A DNA stretch of 13,872 nucleotides. Source: Burkholderiales bacterium (GTDB lineage Bacteria; Pseudomonadota; Gammaproteobacteria; Burkholderiales; CAIKXV01). The notes beneath the pieces are model-generated. The model saw nothing but the letters and a program-made list of their open reading frames with translations, was not told the DNA's origin and did not search any database. Made by a program: the position numbers and the translations under genes. This document shows positions 7,993 through 13,872 of this stretch, in pieces. The stretch's first letter is position 1. Each line of letters opens with the position of its first letter. The stretch is from assembly GCA_014379045.1 (NCBI GenBank), contig JACMMK010000026.1, positions 1-13,872 of the forward strand. Direction: 5' to 3'.

Positions 7993-8072
7993 CAGCGCGG
8001 CGCGCCGGGCACGCTCGAGGACATCGAATCTGTCTCCCGAGGTGCTGTACGTTCGCGGTCCACGTGCCTCGT

Positions 8073-8101
8073 GCGCGCCTCGCGGCTCGGCGCGTTTCTT
8101 T
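8073..8101 (+). terminator. Intrinsic terminator after the hydrolase/Bug pair
   Basis: CGCGCC (8074-8079) pairs perfectly with GGCGCG (8089-8094) across a nine-base loop, with a possible G-U pair added at the base, and is followed at once by TTTCTTT (8095-8101). This is the best rho-independent terminator in the window. It lies about 80 bases after the receptor stop and before the GAF gene. Confidence 0.65.
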
Positions 8102-8140
8102 GACTCCACTGCTTTCCTGAGTCAGTGTTCCCTGTTTAAT
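8101..8140 (+). promoter_or_regulatory. Candidate promoter/operator for the GAF-domain gene
   Basis: An inverted repeat, TGACTC (8101-8106) and GAGTCA (8119-8124), has its right arm inside the nine-base palindrome CTGAGTCAG. Just downstream TTTAAT (8135-8140) matches the sigma-70 -10 box at five of six positions, 21 bases before the GTG start at 8162. The -35 position is poor (TTTCCT at 8113-8118). The repeat would overlap the -35 region, where a repressor or activator could act. The assignment is inferred from position and pattern only. Confidence 0.35.
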
Positions 8141-8161
8141 CCATCGATCCGGAGAACCGCT

Positions 8162-8620
8162 GTGTCCACCACGCAATCTGTCATCGACGCGTTCCAATCC
8201 CTTGTCTCTGACCTGTTGGCAAACGTTGGCGCGAGCCGCACGACGATCCGTCTCGACGTGCCGGCGCACGGCTTCCGGGTGAATGCCGTCGTCGCCGAGG
8301 CACGCGCGCCGGGCGTCAGCTCGATGGCGGTGACGGGCTCCATAGATCAGCGCAAGACGCAGACCGTGTCGTGGCTCGAGCGCGAGCGGCGCATCCTCGT
8401 GCAAAACGATTGCTCGACTGCGGAAGTCCAGCCGCCGAAGGAACTGATGCATGTTCACGGAACCCGCGCGATGATGCTCGCGCCAATCGTCCGCGACGAC
8501 GCGCTGGCGGGATGGATATCCGTGCATTACAACGTCTCAGTGCGTGAGTGGTCGGCGGCGGATGTCGCCGCGCTCGAAAGCGCGGTCGATGCCACGCATG
8601 AAATTCTGGACCGCGCGTGA
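8162..8620 (+). CDS. Small stand-alone GAF-domain protein
   Basis: A 152-residue single-domain protein starting at GTG 8162 with GGAG at 8151-8154. The fold order fits GAF: an N-terminal helix (QSVIDAFQSLVSDLL), strands SRTTIRLDV and FRVNAVVAEARAPGVSSM, the central helix-strand TVSWLERERRILVQNDC, RAMMLAPIVRDDALAGWISV with HYNVSVREWS and a final helix VAALESAVDATHEILDR. GAF domains bind small ligands or nucleotides and act as sensors. No effector domain is fused, and the two-to-three-cysteine set of free methionine-R-sulfoxide reductases is missing: the only cysteine is Cys84. It could be a small-molecule sensor or carrier for the adjacent catabolic genes (inference). It follows a terminator and appears to have its own promoter. 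Confidence 0.85.
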   Translation: MSTTQSVIDAFQSLVSDLLANVGASRTTIRLDVPAHGFRVNAVVAEARAPGVSSMAVTGSIDQRKTQTVSWLERERRILVQNDCSTAEVQPPKELMHVHGTRAMMLAPIVRDDALAGWISVHYNVSVREWSAADVAALESAVDATHEILDRA

Positions 8621-8653
8621 ACACGCCGCGCGACGGTAGACCTGGGGGAGCGG

Positions 8654-9010
8654 GTGACCGTGCAAGGCGCTGCCGCACGCTCGCCGCGGATCGGCATCGT
8701 CGTTCTGGGCATGGGCGCGGCAATGGCCAATCTGCTCGCGCGCTGAAGGGCGGTGATCGGCCACGACATCGGTCCCGCGCGCACGCAGGCCTTCGTCGCC
8801 GCAGGTGGCTCTGGCTTCGCCTGCGCTGCGGACGTTGCCGATGACGTCGACGAAGTGCTCACCGTCCTGCCCGGCGCCGATGTCCTGCGCGAGGTAGTTT
8901 CCGGCCGGGCTTGCCTCGGCGGCGCATCCGCGGCTGCTGGTGGCCGACTGTGGCACCTTCGACATCGCAGACAAGATCGACTGCCAGGCGCGGCTCGCCG
9001 GCTTAAGATG
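8654..9010 (+). pseudogene. Broken 3-hydroxyisobutyrate dehydrogenase-like (beta-hydroxyacid dehydrogenase) remnant
   Basis: Reading from GTG 8654 gives RIGIVVLGMGAAMANLLAR, the Rossmann glycine motif of the 6-phosphogluconate/3-hydroxyisobutyrate dehydrogenase family, then an in-frame TGA at 8744. The same frame resumes as RAVIGHDIGPARTQAFVAAG and DVDEVLTVLPGADVLREVVS. Around 8903-8910 the homology moves by one base to another frame: GLASAAHPRLLVADCGTFDI followed by ADKIDCQARLAG. It then ends near 9010, leaving about 120 of the usual roughly 290 residues; the substrate domain is gone. The glycine motif is also a residue short (GMG where GxxMG is usual). A nonsense codon, a frameshift and a large truncation together make this a true pseudogene rather than one read error. 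The shifted frame ends in a TGA overlapping the next gene's start. Confidence 0.8.
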
Positions 9011-9040
9011 TGGCCAACGACTGTCCGAGGGGAAAAAAAG

Positions 9041-9895
9041 ATGATGACAGAGCGGGCCTCGCCAGCGCTGGTTTCCCCCGCGTGGGTCGAATCTCGATTG
9101 CGCGACCCGTGCGTACGCCTGATCGAGATTGCGGGGTTGGGCCAGGAGCAGATGCAATCGTACGCGGCAGGACATGTGCCGGGCGCGACATGCTGGGAAT
9201 GGAAGCACATGCTCTGGGATACCCACGCGCGTGACTTTCCCTCGCCCGACGTGTTCGCGACGCGCTTGGGCGACGCCGGCATCTCACGGCACACGACGGT
9301 AGTCTTCTACGGCGAGCCGGTGCAGTTCGGCATCTATGCCTGGTGGACGTTCCGCTACTGCGGTCACACGGACGTGAAGGTACTCGACGGCGGTCGACAT
9401 CGTTGGGCCGCGGAAGGTCGCGCGCTCAGCACCGACACGCCTGTGCCGATGCAAGCGGTTGCCTATCCCCTCGTAGAACGCAACGAATCGATGAGGATCG
9501 GCCGCGACGCAGTGCTGGCCGCGCTGGGGGATGTAAATCAGGTCATTCTCGATGGCCGTTCCCCCGAGGAGTTCAACGGACACCGGGTCGGCGCGCCCGG
9601 CAATCCCGACACCGGCGCGCTACGTTACGGCCGCATCCCCGGCGCCCGTCACCTGATGTTCGAAGCGTTGCTCAACGCCGACAAGAGTTTCAAGCCGGCC
9701 GCGCAGATTCGGGCGGCACTCGATGCCGTTGGCGCGACTGAGAATCACGACATCATCACGTATTGTCGAATGAGCCACCGCGCGACCGTCCTGTACTTCG
9801 CGTTGACCGAGCTTGCCGGTCGCTCCAGGGTGCGGGTGTACGATGGGTCGTGGACGGAGTGGGGTAACCTCGTGGGTGTGCCGGTCGAGCGCTGA
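9041..9895 (+). CDS. Two-domain rhodanese sulfurtransferase
   Basis: A 284-residue protein with tandem rhodanese domains, the usual length of thiosulfate/3-mercaptopyruvate sulfurtransferases. Domain 1 (about 10-130) includes VRLIEIAG, AGHVPGATCWEW and TTVVFYGEPVQFGIYAWWTF; its active-site position has no cysteine, as is normal for the structural domain. Domain 2 (about 145-284) includes VILDGRSPEEFNGH, YGRIPGARHLMFEALL and the catalytic loop ITYCRMSHRATVLYF with Cys242, and closes with VRVYDGSWTEWGN. It transfers sulfane sulfur to thiols or cyanide; CRMSHRA is not the standard loop of either textbook type, so the donor is uncertain. The start is ATG 9041 (a second ATG follows directly), with GAGGGG at 9026-9031 before an A7 run. 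The upstream frame stays open to 8753 only because it crosses the pseudogene. The TauD-type gene follows 32 bp downstream. Confidence 0.92.
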   Translation: MMTERASPALVSPAWVESRLRDPCVRLIEIAGLGQEQMQSYAAGHVPGATCWEWKHMLWDTHARDFPSPDVFATRLGDAGISRHTTVVFYGEPVQFGIYAWWTFRYCGHTDVKVLDGGRHRWAAEGRALSTDTPVPMQAVAYPLVERNESMRIGRDAVLAALGDVNQVILDGRSPEEFNGHRVGAPGNPDTGALRYGRIPGARHLMFEALLNADKSFKPAAQIRAALDAVGATENHDIITYCRMSHRATVLYFALTELAGRSRVRVYDGSWTEWGNLVGVPVER

Positions 9896-9927
9896 CCCGA
9901 GACTGTTTCTGGCGGAGGAGCAGAGCG

Positions 9928-10860
9928 ATGGACGTGATCCCGATGAGCGCCGCACTCGGCGCCGAGGTGTGCTGCGACGACCTGCGCGCGCTCGGCGCGA
10001 CTGCAGTGGCCGAAGTCCGACAGGCGTGGCTCGATCACCTGGTGATCCTGGTGCGTCGGCAGAAACTGTCCGACGCCGAGCTCGTCGCGTTCGGCCGCCA
10101 GTTCGGCGAGTTCCAGTACTCGAATCCACTGCCCAGCCCGCTCGCCAACGAGGGTCGGGTCGCCCAGCAGCCGCGCGACGAGCGGGTGCCTGAAGTGACG
10201 ATCGTGTCGAACATCGTCGAGAACGGTGTGGCGCAGGGAGGTTTGGGAGACGGAGAACTCGTCTGGCACAGCGACATGTCTAGCTTCGAATCACCGCCGA
10301 ATCAGACCATCCTGCATGCGATCGAGGTACCCGACTCCGGCGGCAACACCGGATTCAACAACATGTACCTCGCCTACGACACGCTACCGCTGGGGTTGCG
10401 CGAGCGCGCCGATGCGCTGATGCTGAAGCACGACGCGACGATCGACGCCGCCGGCTACGTGAGGAAGCAGTTCAAAGACGCGCCGGAAGACCTGCGGCTC
10501 AGCCCGGGGGCCGTACATCCGCTGGTGCGGACCCATCCGGAAACCGGACGCAACTGCCTGTTCCTCGGCAGGCGCGCGAGGTCGTACCTCGTCGGGCTGG
10601 AGATCGATCAATCGGAACGACTGCTCGACGAACTCTGGGCGCACGCGACCCGTCCTGAACTCGCGTGGTTCCACCGCTGGCAGCCCGGTGACCTGCTGAT
10701 GTGGGACAACCGGTGTGCGATGCATCGGCGCGAACCCTTTGATCGGGCCGCGCGCCGCATGCTCCACCGTGTGGTGATCAAAGGGTCGACGCCCTCGCGG
10801 ACGGTCGTGGCCATGCCGGGTCATCCACGCGGTCACCTCGCGCTGGAGCATGCCGCCTGA
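9928..10860 (+). CDS. TauD/TfdA-family Fe(II)/2-oxoglutarate dioxygenase
   Basis: A 310-residue non-haem iron oxygenase that would couple 2-oxoglutarate decarboxylation to substrate hydroxylation. The facial triad is visible: His114 and Asp116 in LVWHSDMSSF and the distal His266 in WDNRCAMHRREPFD. Arg277 in DRAARRMLHR is placed eleven residues later, as for the 2-oxoglutarate-binding arginine of TauD. The N-terminal part has VTIVSNI and WLDHLVILVRRQKLSDAELV, typical of the family. The start is well set by GGAGGAG at 9914-9920. Family substrates include taurine, alkyl sulfates and phenoxyacetates. The sulfurtransferase 32 bp upstream hints at a sulfonate or sulfur-linked compound, but this is only inference from adjacency. 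No signal peptide. It converges on the fourth Bug gene with a 62-bp gap. Confidence 0.93.
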   Translation: MDVIPMSAALGAEVCCDDLRALGATAVAEVRQAWLDHLVILVRRQKLSDAELVAFGRQFGEFQYSNPLPSPLANEGRVAQQPRDERVPEVTIVSNIVENGVAQGGLGDGELVWHSDMSSFESPPNQTILHAIEVPDSGGNTGFNNMYLAYDTLPLGLRERADALMLKHDATIDAAGYVRKQFKDAPEDLRLSPGAVHPLVRTHPETGRNCLFLGRRARSYLVGLEIDQSERLLDELWAHATRPELAWFHRWQPGDLLMWDNRCAMHRREPFDRAARRMLHRVVIKGSTPSRTVVAMPGHPRGHLALEHAA

Positions 10861-10922
10861 CAGGTGCCGGTGGTGTCATCGAGGCGTTGGGCGCCGGGGT
10901 GACGAAAGTCGCAACTCACGAC

Positions 10923-11948
10923 TCACTCGACCTTGATGCCGCCGTCCCTGGCGAGCTTGCGCCATTTTGCAACGTCGTCCCGCAGGCGCGCCGCGAACTG
11001 ATCGATGCTGCTGCCGACCGGTTCGATCAGACGCTCCTCGAGCAAGGCACGGTACTCCGGCGTCTGCACGATCTTCGCAATCGCCCCGTTGAGTTTCGCA
11101 ACGATGTCTCTCGGCGTGCCGGCTGGCGCCAGGATCCCGGACCACGCTTCGGCCGCGTAACCGGGCACGCCCGATTCAGCGATCGTCGGCAACGCAGGCA
11201 GCAGGGTCGAACGCCTGGCGGTACTGAGTGCGAGGCCCTTCAACTTGCCCGCCTTCACGAAAGGCGTGCCGACCGAGGTGGGCAGGAAGGTCAGATCGAC
11301 CTGGCCGCCCATCACGGCGGTCGCGGCCGGGCCCCCGCCGTTGTACGGGATATGTGTCCACCTGACCTCGGCCAGGTTCTGGAACAACTCGGCTGCCATG
11401 TGCGGATCGGTGCCGAGCCCCGGTGACGAATAGTTCAACTTGCCTGGCGAGGTCCGAGACAAAGCGATCAGCTGTCGCACCGAGCCGGTCGGGACCGATG
11501 GGTGCACCGAGAGGATGTACGAGGACGTGCCGATCCAGATCACTGGCGCGAAGTCCTTGATCGGGTCGTACGGCAGGTTCGGATACAGGCTAGGACCGAT
11601 CGCGAGCGCCGACAGCGTCAGCAGCAACGTGTACCCGTCGGGTGCGGCCTTGGCCACAGCGCTCGTACCGATCGTCGTGCCGGCGCCCGGACGGTTGTCG
11701 ATGAAGACCGGTTGACCGAAGGCCTCGGACAGTCTCTGCGCGACCGGACGACCCACGACATCGAGGCCGCCCCCCGGGGCGTAGGGAACGATGACGCGGA
11801 TCGGCTTGGCGGGGTACTCCTGAGCGGCGGCGCCGGTCGCGACCAGCAGCACGAAGCCGGACACGCGGACGGCAATCAAGATACGGCGGCGTTCCGCCGC
11901 AGATATCTGGTATCCGTGGAGAGGCTGCAACACTGCGCGGTGCGTCAT
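10923..11948 (-). CDS. Bug-family TTT periplasmic substrate-binding protein (receptor 4)
   Basis: A 341-residue receptor. The start MTHRAVLQPLHG at 11948 is chosen because GGAGGAGG (11954-11961) lies five bases upstream; the frame stays open to 12080, but that extension has no comparable site. The signal has a long basic n-region (ISAAERRRILIAV), a hydrophobic core VSGFVLLVATG and cleavage at AAAQ near residue 43. Mature landmarks: YPAKPIRVIVPYAPGGGLDV, IDNRPGAGTTIGTSAVAKAA with PDGYTLL, NYSSPGLGTDPHMAAELF, THIPYNGGGPAATAVMGGQ and WRKLARDGGIKVE. It stands alone on the minus strand, facing the dioxygenase, and its promoter must lie in the repeat-bearing gap to its right. The ligand is unknown. 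Confidence 0.94.
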   Translation of the reverse strand: MTHRAVLQPLHGYQISAAERRRILIAVRVSGFVLLVATGAAAQEYPAKPIRVIVPYAPGGGLDVVGRPVAQRLSEAFGQPVFIDNRPGAGTTIGTSAVAKAAPDGYTLLLTLSALAIGPSLYPNLPYDPIKDFAPVIWIGTSSYILSVHPSVPTGSVRQLIALSRTSPGKLNYSSPGLGTDPHMAAELFQNLAEVRWTHIPYNGGGPAATAVMGGQVDLTFLPTSVGTPFVKAGKLKGLALSTARRSTLLPALPTIAESGVPGYAAEAWSGILAPAGTPRDIVAKLNGAIAKIVQTPEYRALLEERLIEPVGSSIDQFAARLRDDVAKWRKLARDGGIKVE

Positions 11949-11953
11949 ACGCG

Positions 11954-11961
11954 CCTCCTCC
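11954..11961 (-). promoter_or_regulatory. Ribosome binding site deciding the start of Bug receptor 4
   Basis: On the minus strand GGAGGAGG stands five bases before the ATG at 11948. The alternative in-frame ATG at 11963 overlaps the start of this motif and could not use it, and the one at 12080 would add 44 residues before the signal peptide. Confidence 0.8.
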
Positions 11962-12141
11962 ATCGATGCAGTCGCGCCGTCTATGCCGCCGGTCACGGTC
12001 AAGTCGATCCGGCTGATCCGGAAACGCATGATACGCAATCTGACGTTAGCGTCGATCTTCCCTCCGCCGTAGACCCGCACCCACCGACCCGCGCCGACTC
12101 TTTGGAAAGCAACCGTGCTCGAATGGCTCGCGTCGTGTCAT

Positions 12142-12160
12142 TCGCGCCGCTCCGGCGCGA
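12142..12160. repeat. Perfect 8-bp GC inverted repeat with 3-base loop
   Basis: TCGCGCCG, CTC, CGGCGCGA forms a strong hairpin in the gap. No T-run follows on either strand, so it is not a standard intrinsic terminator. It lies 16 bases to the left of the repeat pair starting at 12176 and could be part of the same intergenic element. Confidence 0.55.
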
Positions 12161-12175
12161 GCCGAATCTCAACTT

Positions 12176-12221
12176 AAATGGGCCCGGGTCATTTAATAAA
12201 GTAAATGAGCCTGGACCTTTT
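12176..12221. repeat. Pair of imperfect-palindrome direct repeats, 27-bp period
   Basis: AAATGGGCCCGGGTCATTT (12176-12194) and AAATGAGCCTGGACCTTTT (12203-12221) fit the shared pattern AAATGRGCCYGGRYCWTTT, with most differences being transitions. Each unit is roughly palindromic (AAATG...CATTT in the first). The junction forms another inverted repeat, TCATTTA (12189-12195) and TAAATGA (12202-12208), around a six-base loop. The arrangement could be a tandem operator, a REP-like dispersed intergenic repeat or a mobile-element footprint. Confidence 0.5.
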
Positions 12222-12339
12222 ACTTCGCGCTCTCGTCCCTTGAGTGGCCCGGCGATGCTTTCGCGGCCCGCGGTCATCAAGGCGCAACCTCAAGTATGGC
12301 ACCCTGGAATTTCCATGATTCGGGAAAGCGGCGCATCTC

Positions 12340-13698
12340 ATGTACGTTGCGTTGACAGAGACAGTCACCGGGGGACCGTGTGGCGCCAGATTCGCAACGA
12401 ATCTGTGTCGTCGCGCCGCGCCGGTGCTGATCGTCGCCGCCCTCGCGACACCGAACCTGACCCATGCATGGACGTTCAGCTGGCTTGCTCCTGCCGACGG
12501 GGACGTTTCAACCTTCGCCACCTCGATCAATGCGTCCGGTCAGGTCGTCGGGGCCAGCAGGTCCGGTTCACTTGATCTGAGCAACGACACGTCTGCAGGT
12601 GCCGTCAGATGGAGCGCCGGAACGTATTCGAGTGGCCCGGACGTCGTCAGCGGCCTGTACCCGTATAGCTCCCAGGGCTCGATAGGGGGTCCGCGCCGCG
12701 GATACGCGACGGCCGTGAACGCAGCCGGCAGCTTCACGACATCAGATCCCGTGTTGTGGACCGCTTCCAGCGGTCCTCGAACGCTGGAGACCGTCTTCGG
12801 GACCGGCGCTTCTGCCGTAGGATCTCCGGTGGGAATCGGCGCAGGCGAGACTATCGTAGGTAACGCGCCCGCCGGACCGTACATCTGGGATCCGGCCGGC
12901 GGCCGCCGCAACTTAGGGTCAGTGGTAGGAAGTTTTTCCACGACGGTCAATGGACTCAGTCCGAACGGCCGCTTTGCAGTCGGGTCGGCATCGCTTGACG
13001 GGACGCCAATCGGCGCCTCGTTTGCGAATGAACGCGTCGCGGTCCTCTGGGATCAGTCGGGTCAACACGCCGCGCTGGCCGAGCCGACCAGATACCTTCT
13101 CGTGCCTTCGATCACCTTTCCGCCCGCCACGGGCGGCGGCTTTGAGGAATCATTAAACCTGCAGCCGTACACGCGCCGGTCCGGCATCGCCCATGCGGTC
13201 AACGACCTCGGCGAGGTTGTAGGCGCGAGCGGTGGTCAGGTAGGTCCAGTCTTTGTTTTTCCGAGCTTCGCCCCTCCACAGCGCGCTGTGATCTGGGACA
13301 GGAACGGCAATCCGCGCCTGCTAGACACTCGGCCCGGCAACGCAACTTCAGAGGCGCTCGCGATCAACGCGCTGGGTGCCGCGGTAGGGACGCAGAGGCA
13401 AGACTATTTAAGAGTCGGCGAAAGTGCATCCCGGGCAATGCTTTGGGACCCAGTGCTCGGCGAAGTGGACCTGAACGCCCTGCCCGGCGTTCCCGACGGC
13501 TGGCTCCTTTATGACGCCGTGGGCATCAACGATGCCGGCCAGATCGTCGGCAACGGGCAGTTCAACGGACGCAGCCAGGGGTTCGTCTTGTCCCCTGACG
13601 TCCAGGTGGTGCCGCTGCCCGCTTCGGCATTCCTGTTCCTTGCCGGCTCTCTCCTGCTGACTGGCTGCACCCACCGATTCCGGATCCGCACACGGTAA
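12340..13698 (+). CDS. Secreted HAF-repeat protein with VPLPA-CTERM (exosortase) sorting tail
   Basis: A 452-residue exported protein of unknown function. The N terminus has RFATNLCRRAAPVLIVAALA and a likely cleavage after NLTHA (about residue 43). The body repeats the HAF-type pattern I-N-x-x-G-x-x-V-G: SINASGQVVGAS, AVNAAGS, VNGLSPNGRFAVGSAS, AVNDLGEVVGAS, AINALGAAVGT and GINDAGQIVGNG. These alternate with AVLWD/VLWDP/AMLWD strands, suggesting a beta-propeller-like or extended beta fold. Residues 424-452 form a tripartite sorting signal: VPLPASAFLF, a hydrophobic LAGSLLLTG and a basic end HRFRIRTR. This marks it for exosortase/EpsH processing and surface or biofilm-matrix delivery. The exosortase gene is not in the window. 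A cysteine sits inside the hydrophobic-basic junction (TGCTHR). The ribosome binding site before ATG 12340 is weak. Unrelated in theme to the catabolic genes to its left. Confidence 0.85.
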   Translation: MYVALTETVTGGPCGARFATNLCRRAAPVLIVAALATPNLTHAWTFSWLAPADGDVSTFATSINASGQVVGASRSGSLDLSNDTSAGAVRWSAGTYSSGPDVVSGLYPYSSQGSIGGPRRGYATAVNAAGSFTTSDPVLWTASSGPRTLETVFGTGASAVGSPVGIGAGETIVGNAPAGPYIWDPAGGRRNLGSVVGSFSTTVNGLSPNGRFAVGSASLDGTPIGASFANERVAVLWDQSGQHAALAEPTRYLLVPSITFPPATGGGFEESLNLQPYTRRSGIAHAVNDLGEVVGASGGQVGPVFVFPSFAPPQRAVIWDRNGNPRLLDTRPGNATSEALAINALGAAVGTQRQDYLRVGESASRAMLWDPVLGEVDLNALPGVPDGWLLYDAVGINDAGQIVGNGQFNGRSQGFVLSPDVQVVPLPASAFLFLAGSLLLTGCTHRFRIRTR

Positions 13699-13710
13699 AC
13701 GACCCGGCCC

Positions 13711-13872
13711 TCACCGCCGCCGGACCCTGATCACATCCTTCACATCACGACCATCGTCAGCAGCCGCTTCACCTGTGCGACATCGAGCACTTCGATGGTG
13801 AAGCGCATCTGCGCGGTGTCCGCCTTCGACGCGGTCTGTGTCGCGGTGACGTTCACCTTCTCGCGCGACAGC
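13711..13872 (-). pseudogene. RelA/SpoT-family (p)ppGpp synthetase/hydrolase, C-terminal ACT end, with apparent frameshift (partial)
   Basis: Only the 3' end is inside the window. The frame reads LSREKVNVTATQTASKADTA followed by QMRFTIEVLDVAQVKRLL, the C-terminal ACT domain of long RelA/SpoT enzymes, which senses nutrient state and modulates ppGpp synthesis or hydrolysis. In that frame it stops at 13740-13742 just after TMVVM. Moving one base at about 13750-13757 restores RDVKDVIRVRRR and a stop at 13711-13713, the kind of ending expected for this family. So the last dozen or so residues appear lost through a one-base deletion, either real or a read/assembly error. The enzyme's catalytic domains lie outside, and so short a tail change need not abolish function. 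RelA versus SpoT cannot be settled from this tail. Confidence 0.75.

Larger units (their letters stand above)
11949..12339. other. 391-bp non-coding gap between Bug receptor 4 and the HAF/VPLPA-CTERM gene
   Basis: No credible gene is visible here on either strand; the open frames crossing it look like extensions or shadows of the flanking genes. It is a divergent gap, so it should hold promoters for both neighbours. It contains the receptor ribosome binding site, a direct repeat of GATCCGG (12005-12011 and 12014-12020), a perfect GC hairpin at 12142-12160 and a repeat pair at 12176-12221 in a patch much richer in A and T than its surroundings. An 11-base palindrome, TGGAATTTCCA (12305-12315), lies 24 bases before the HAF gene. 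I could not identify a convincing -10/-35 pair. Confidence 0.6.

Noticed and set aside
9033..9039. A7 run before the sulfurtransferase start as a programmed slippage site
   Set aside because: It lies between the ribosome binding site and ATG, and the upstream frame is a damaged remnant; ordinary spacer sequence is the simpler reading.
1874..10860. A 2,4-D or chlorocatechol pathway, suggested by the TfdA-like and dienelactone-hydrolase-like genes
   Set aside because: The genes are 7 kb apart in different units, and no chlorophenol hydroxylase, catechol dioxygenase or cycloisomerase is present.
12298..12312. Possible sigma-54 promoter before the HAF/VPLPA-CTERM gene (TGGCAC followed by TGGAATTT)
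   Set aside because: The -24-like TGGCAC is present but the required GC at -12 is absent at the correct spacing.
11502..12575. Plus-strand open frame across receptor 4 and the intergenic gap
   Set aside because: Opposes a clear receptor and runs through non-coding repeats into the HAF gene in the wrong frame; no ribosome binding site.

Overview
This is a GC-rich window whose gene content suggests a betaproteobacterium, most likely Burkholderiales. The main clue is four Bug-type periplasmic receptors (tripartite tricarboxylate transporter family) scattered among catabolic hydrolases. A RelA/SpoT tail and a VPLPA-CTERM surface protein at the right edge fit the same group. The assignment is inferred from gene families; no rRNA or other marker is present, and I found no tRNA, CRISPR array, transposase or phage gene.

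Layout. At 2-565 (+) lies the 3' part of a polysaccharide-deacetylase/PuuE-type gene, followed by a Bug receptor (683-1786, +). A compact leftward four-gene block runs from 6063 to 1874: a cysteine hydrolase (isochorismatase fold), a CocE/NonD-type serine hydrolase, a Bug receptor and a dienelactone-hydrolase-family protein. Its gaps are a 14-nt overlap, 21 nt and 37 nt. An 82-bp divergent gap (6064-6145) separates it from a rightward block: an alpha/beta hydrolase and a Bug receptor overlapping by 22 nt, ending at a good intrinsic terminator (8073-8101). Next come a small GAF-domain gene with its own candidate promoter, a broken beta-hydroxyacid dehydrogenase remnant, a two-domain rhodanese sulfurtransferase and a TauD/TfdA dioxygenase. 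A fourth Bug receptor (10923-11948, -) converges on the dioxygenase.

The 391-bp gap 11949-12339 holds a GC hairpin and a pair of imperfect-palindrome repeats in an AT-rich patch. To its right is a secreted HAF-repeat protein with a VPLPA-CTERM sorting tail (12340-13698, +). At the right edge is the 3' end of a RelA/SpoT-family (p)ppGpp enzyme on the minus strand, which appears to carry a one-base frameshift a few codons before its natural end.

How the genes may work together (inference): the left and centre look like an accessory catabolic island. Each Bug receptor would capture a small organic acid or amide for uptake, and the adjacent hydrolases (ester, amide, lactone) and Fe(II)/2-oxoglutarate dioxygenase would process it. 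No membrane TctA/TctB genes are present, so the receptors must use permeases encoded elsewhere or act as sensors. I found no convincing wholly new system. The points most worth a second look are the two broken genes, the repeat pair, and the density of orphan receptors paired with hydrolases.
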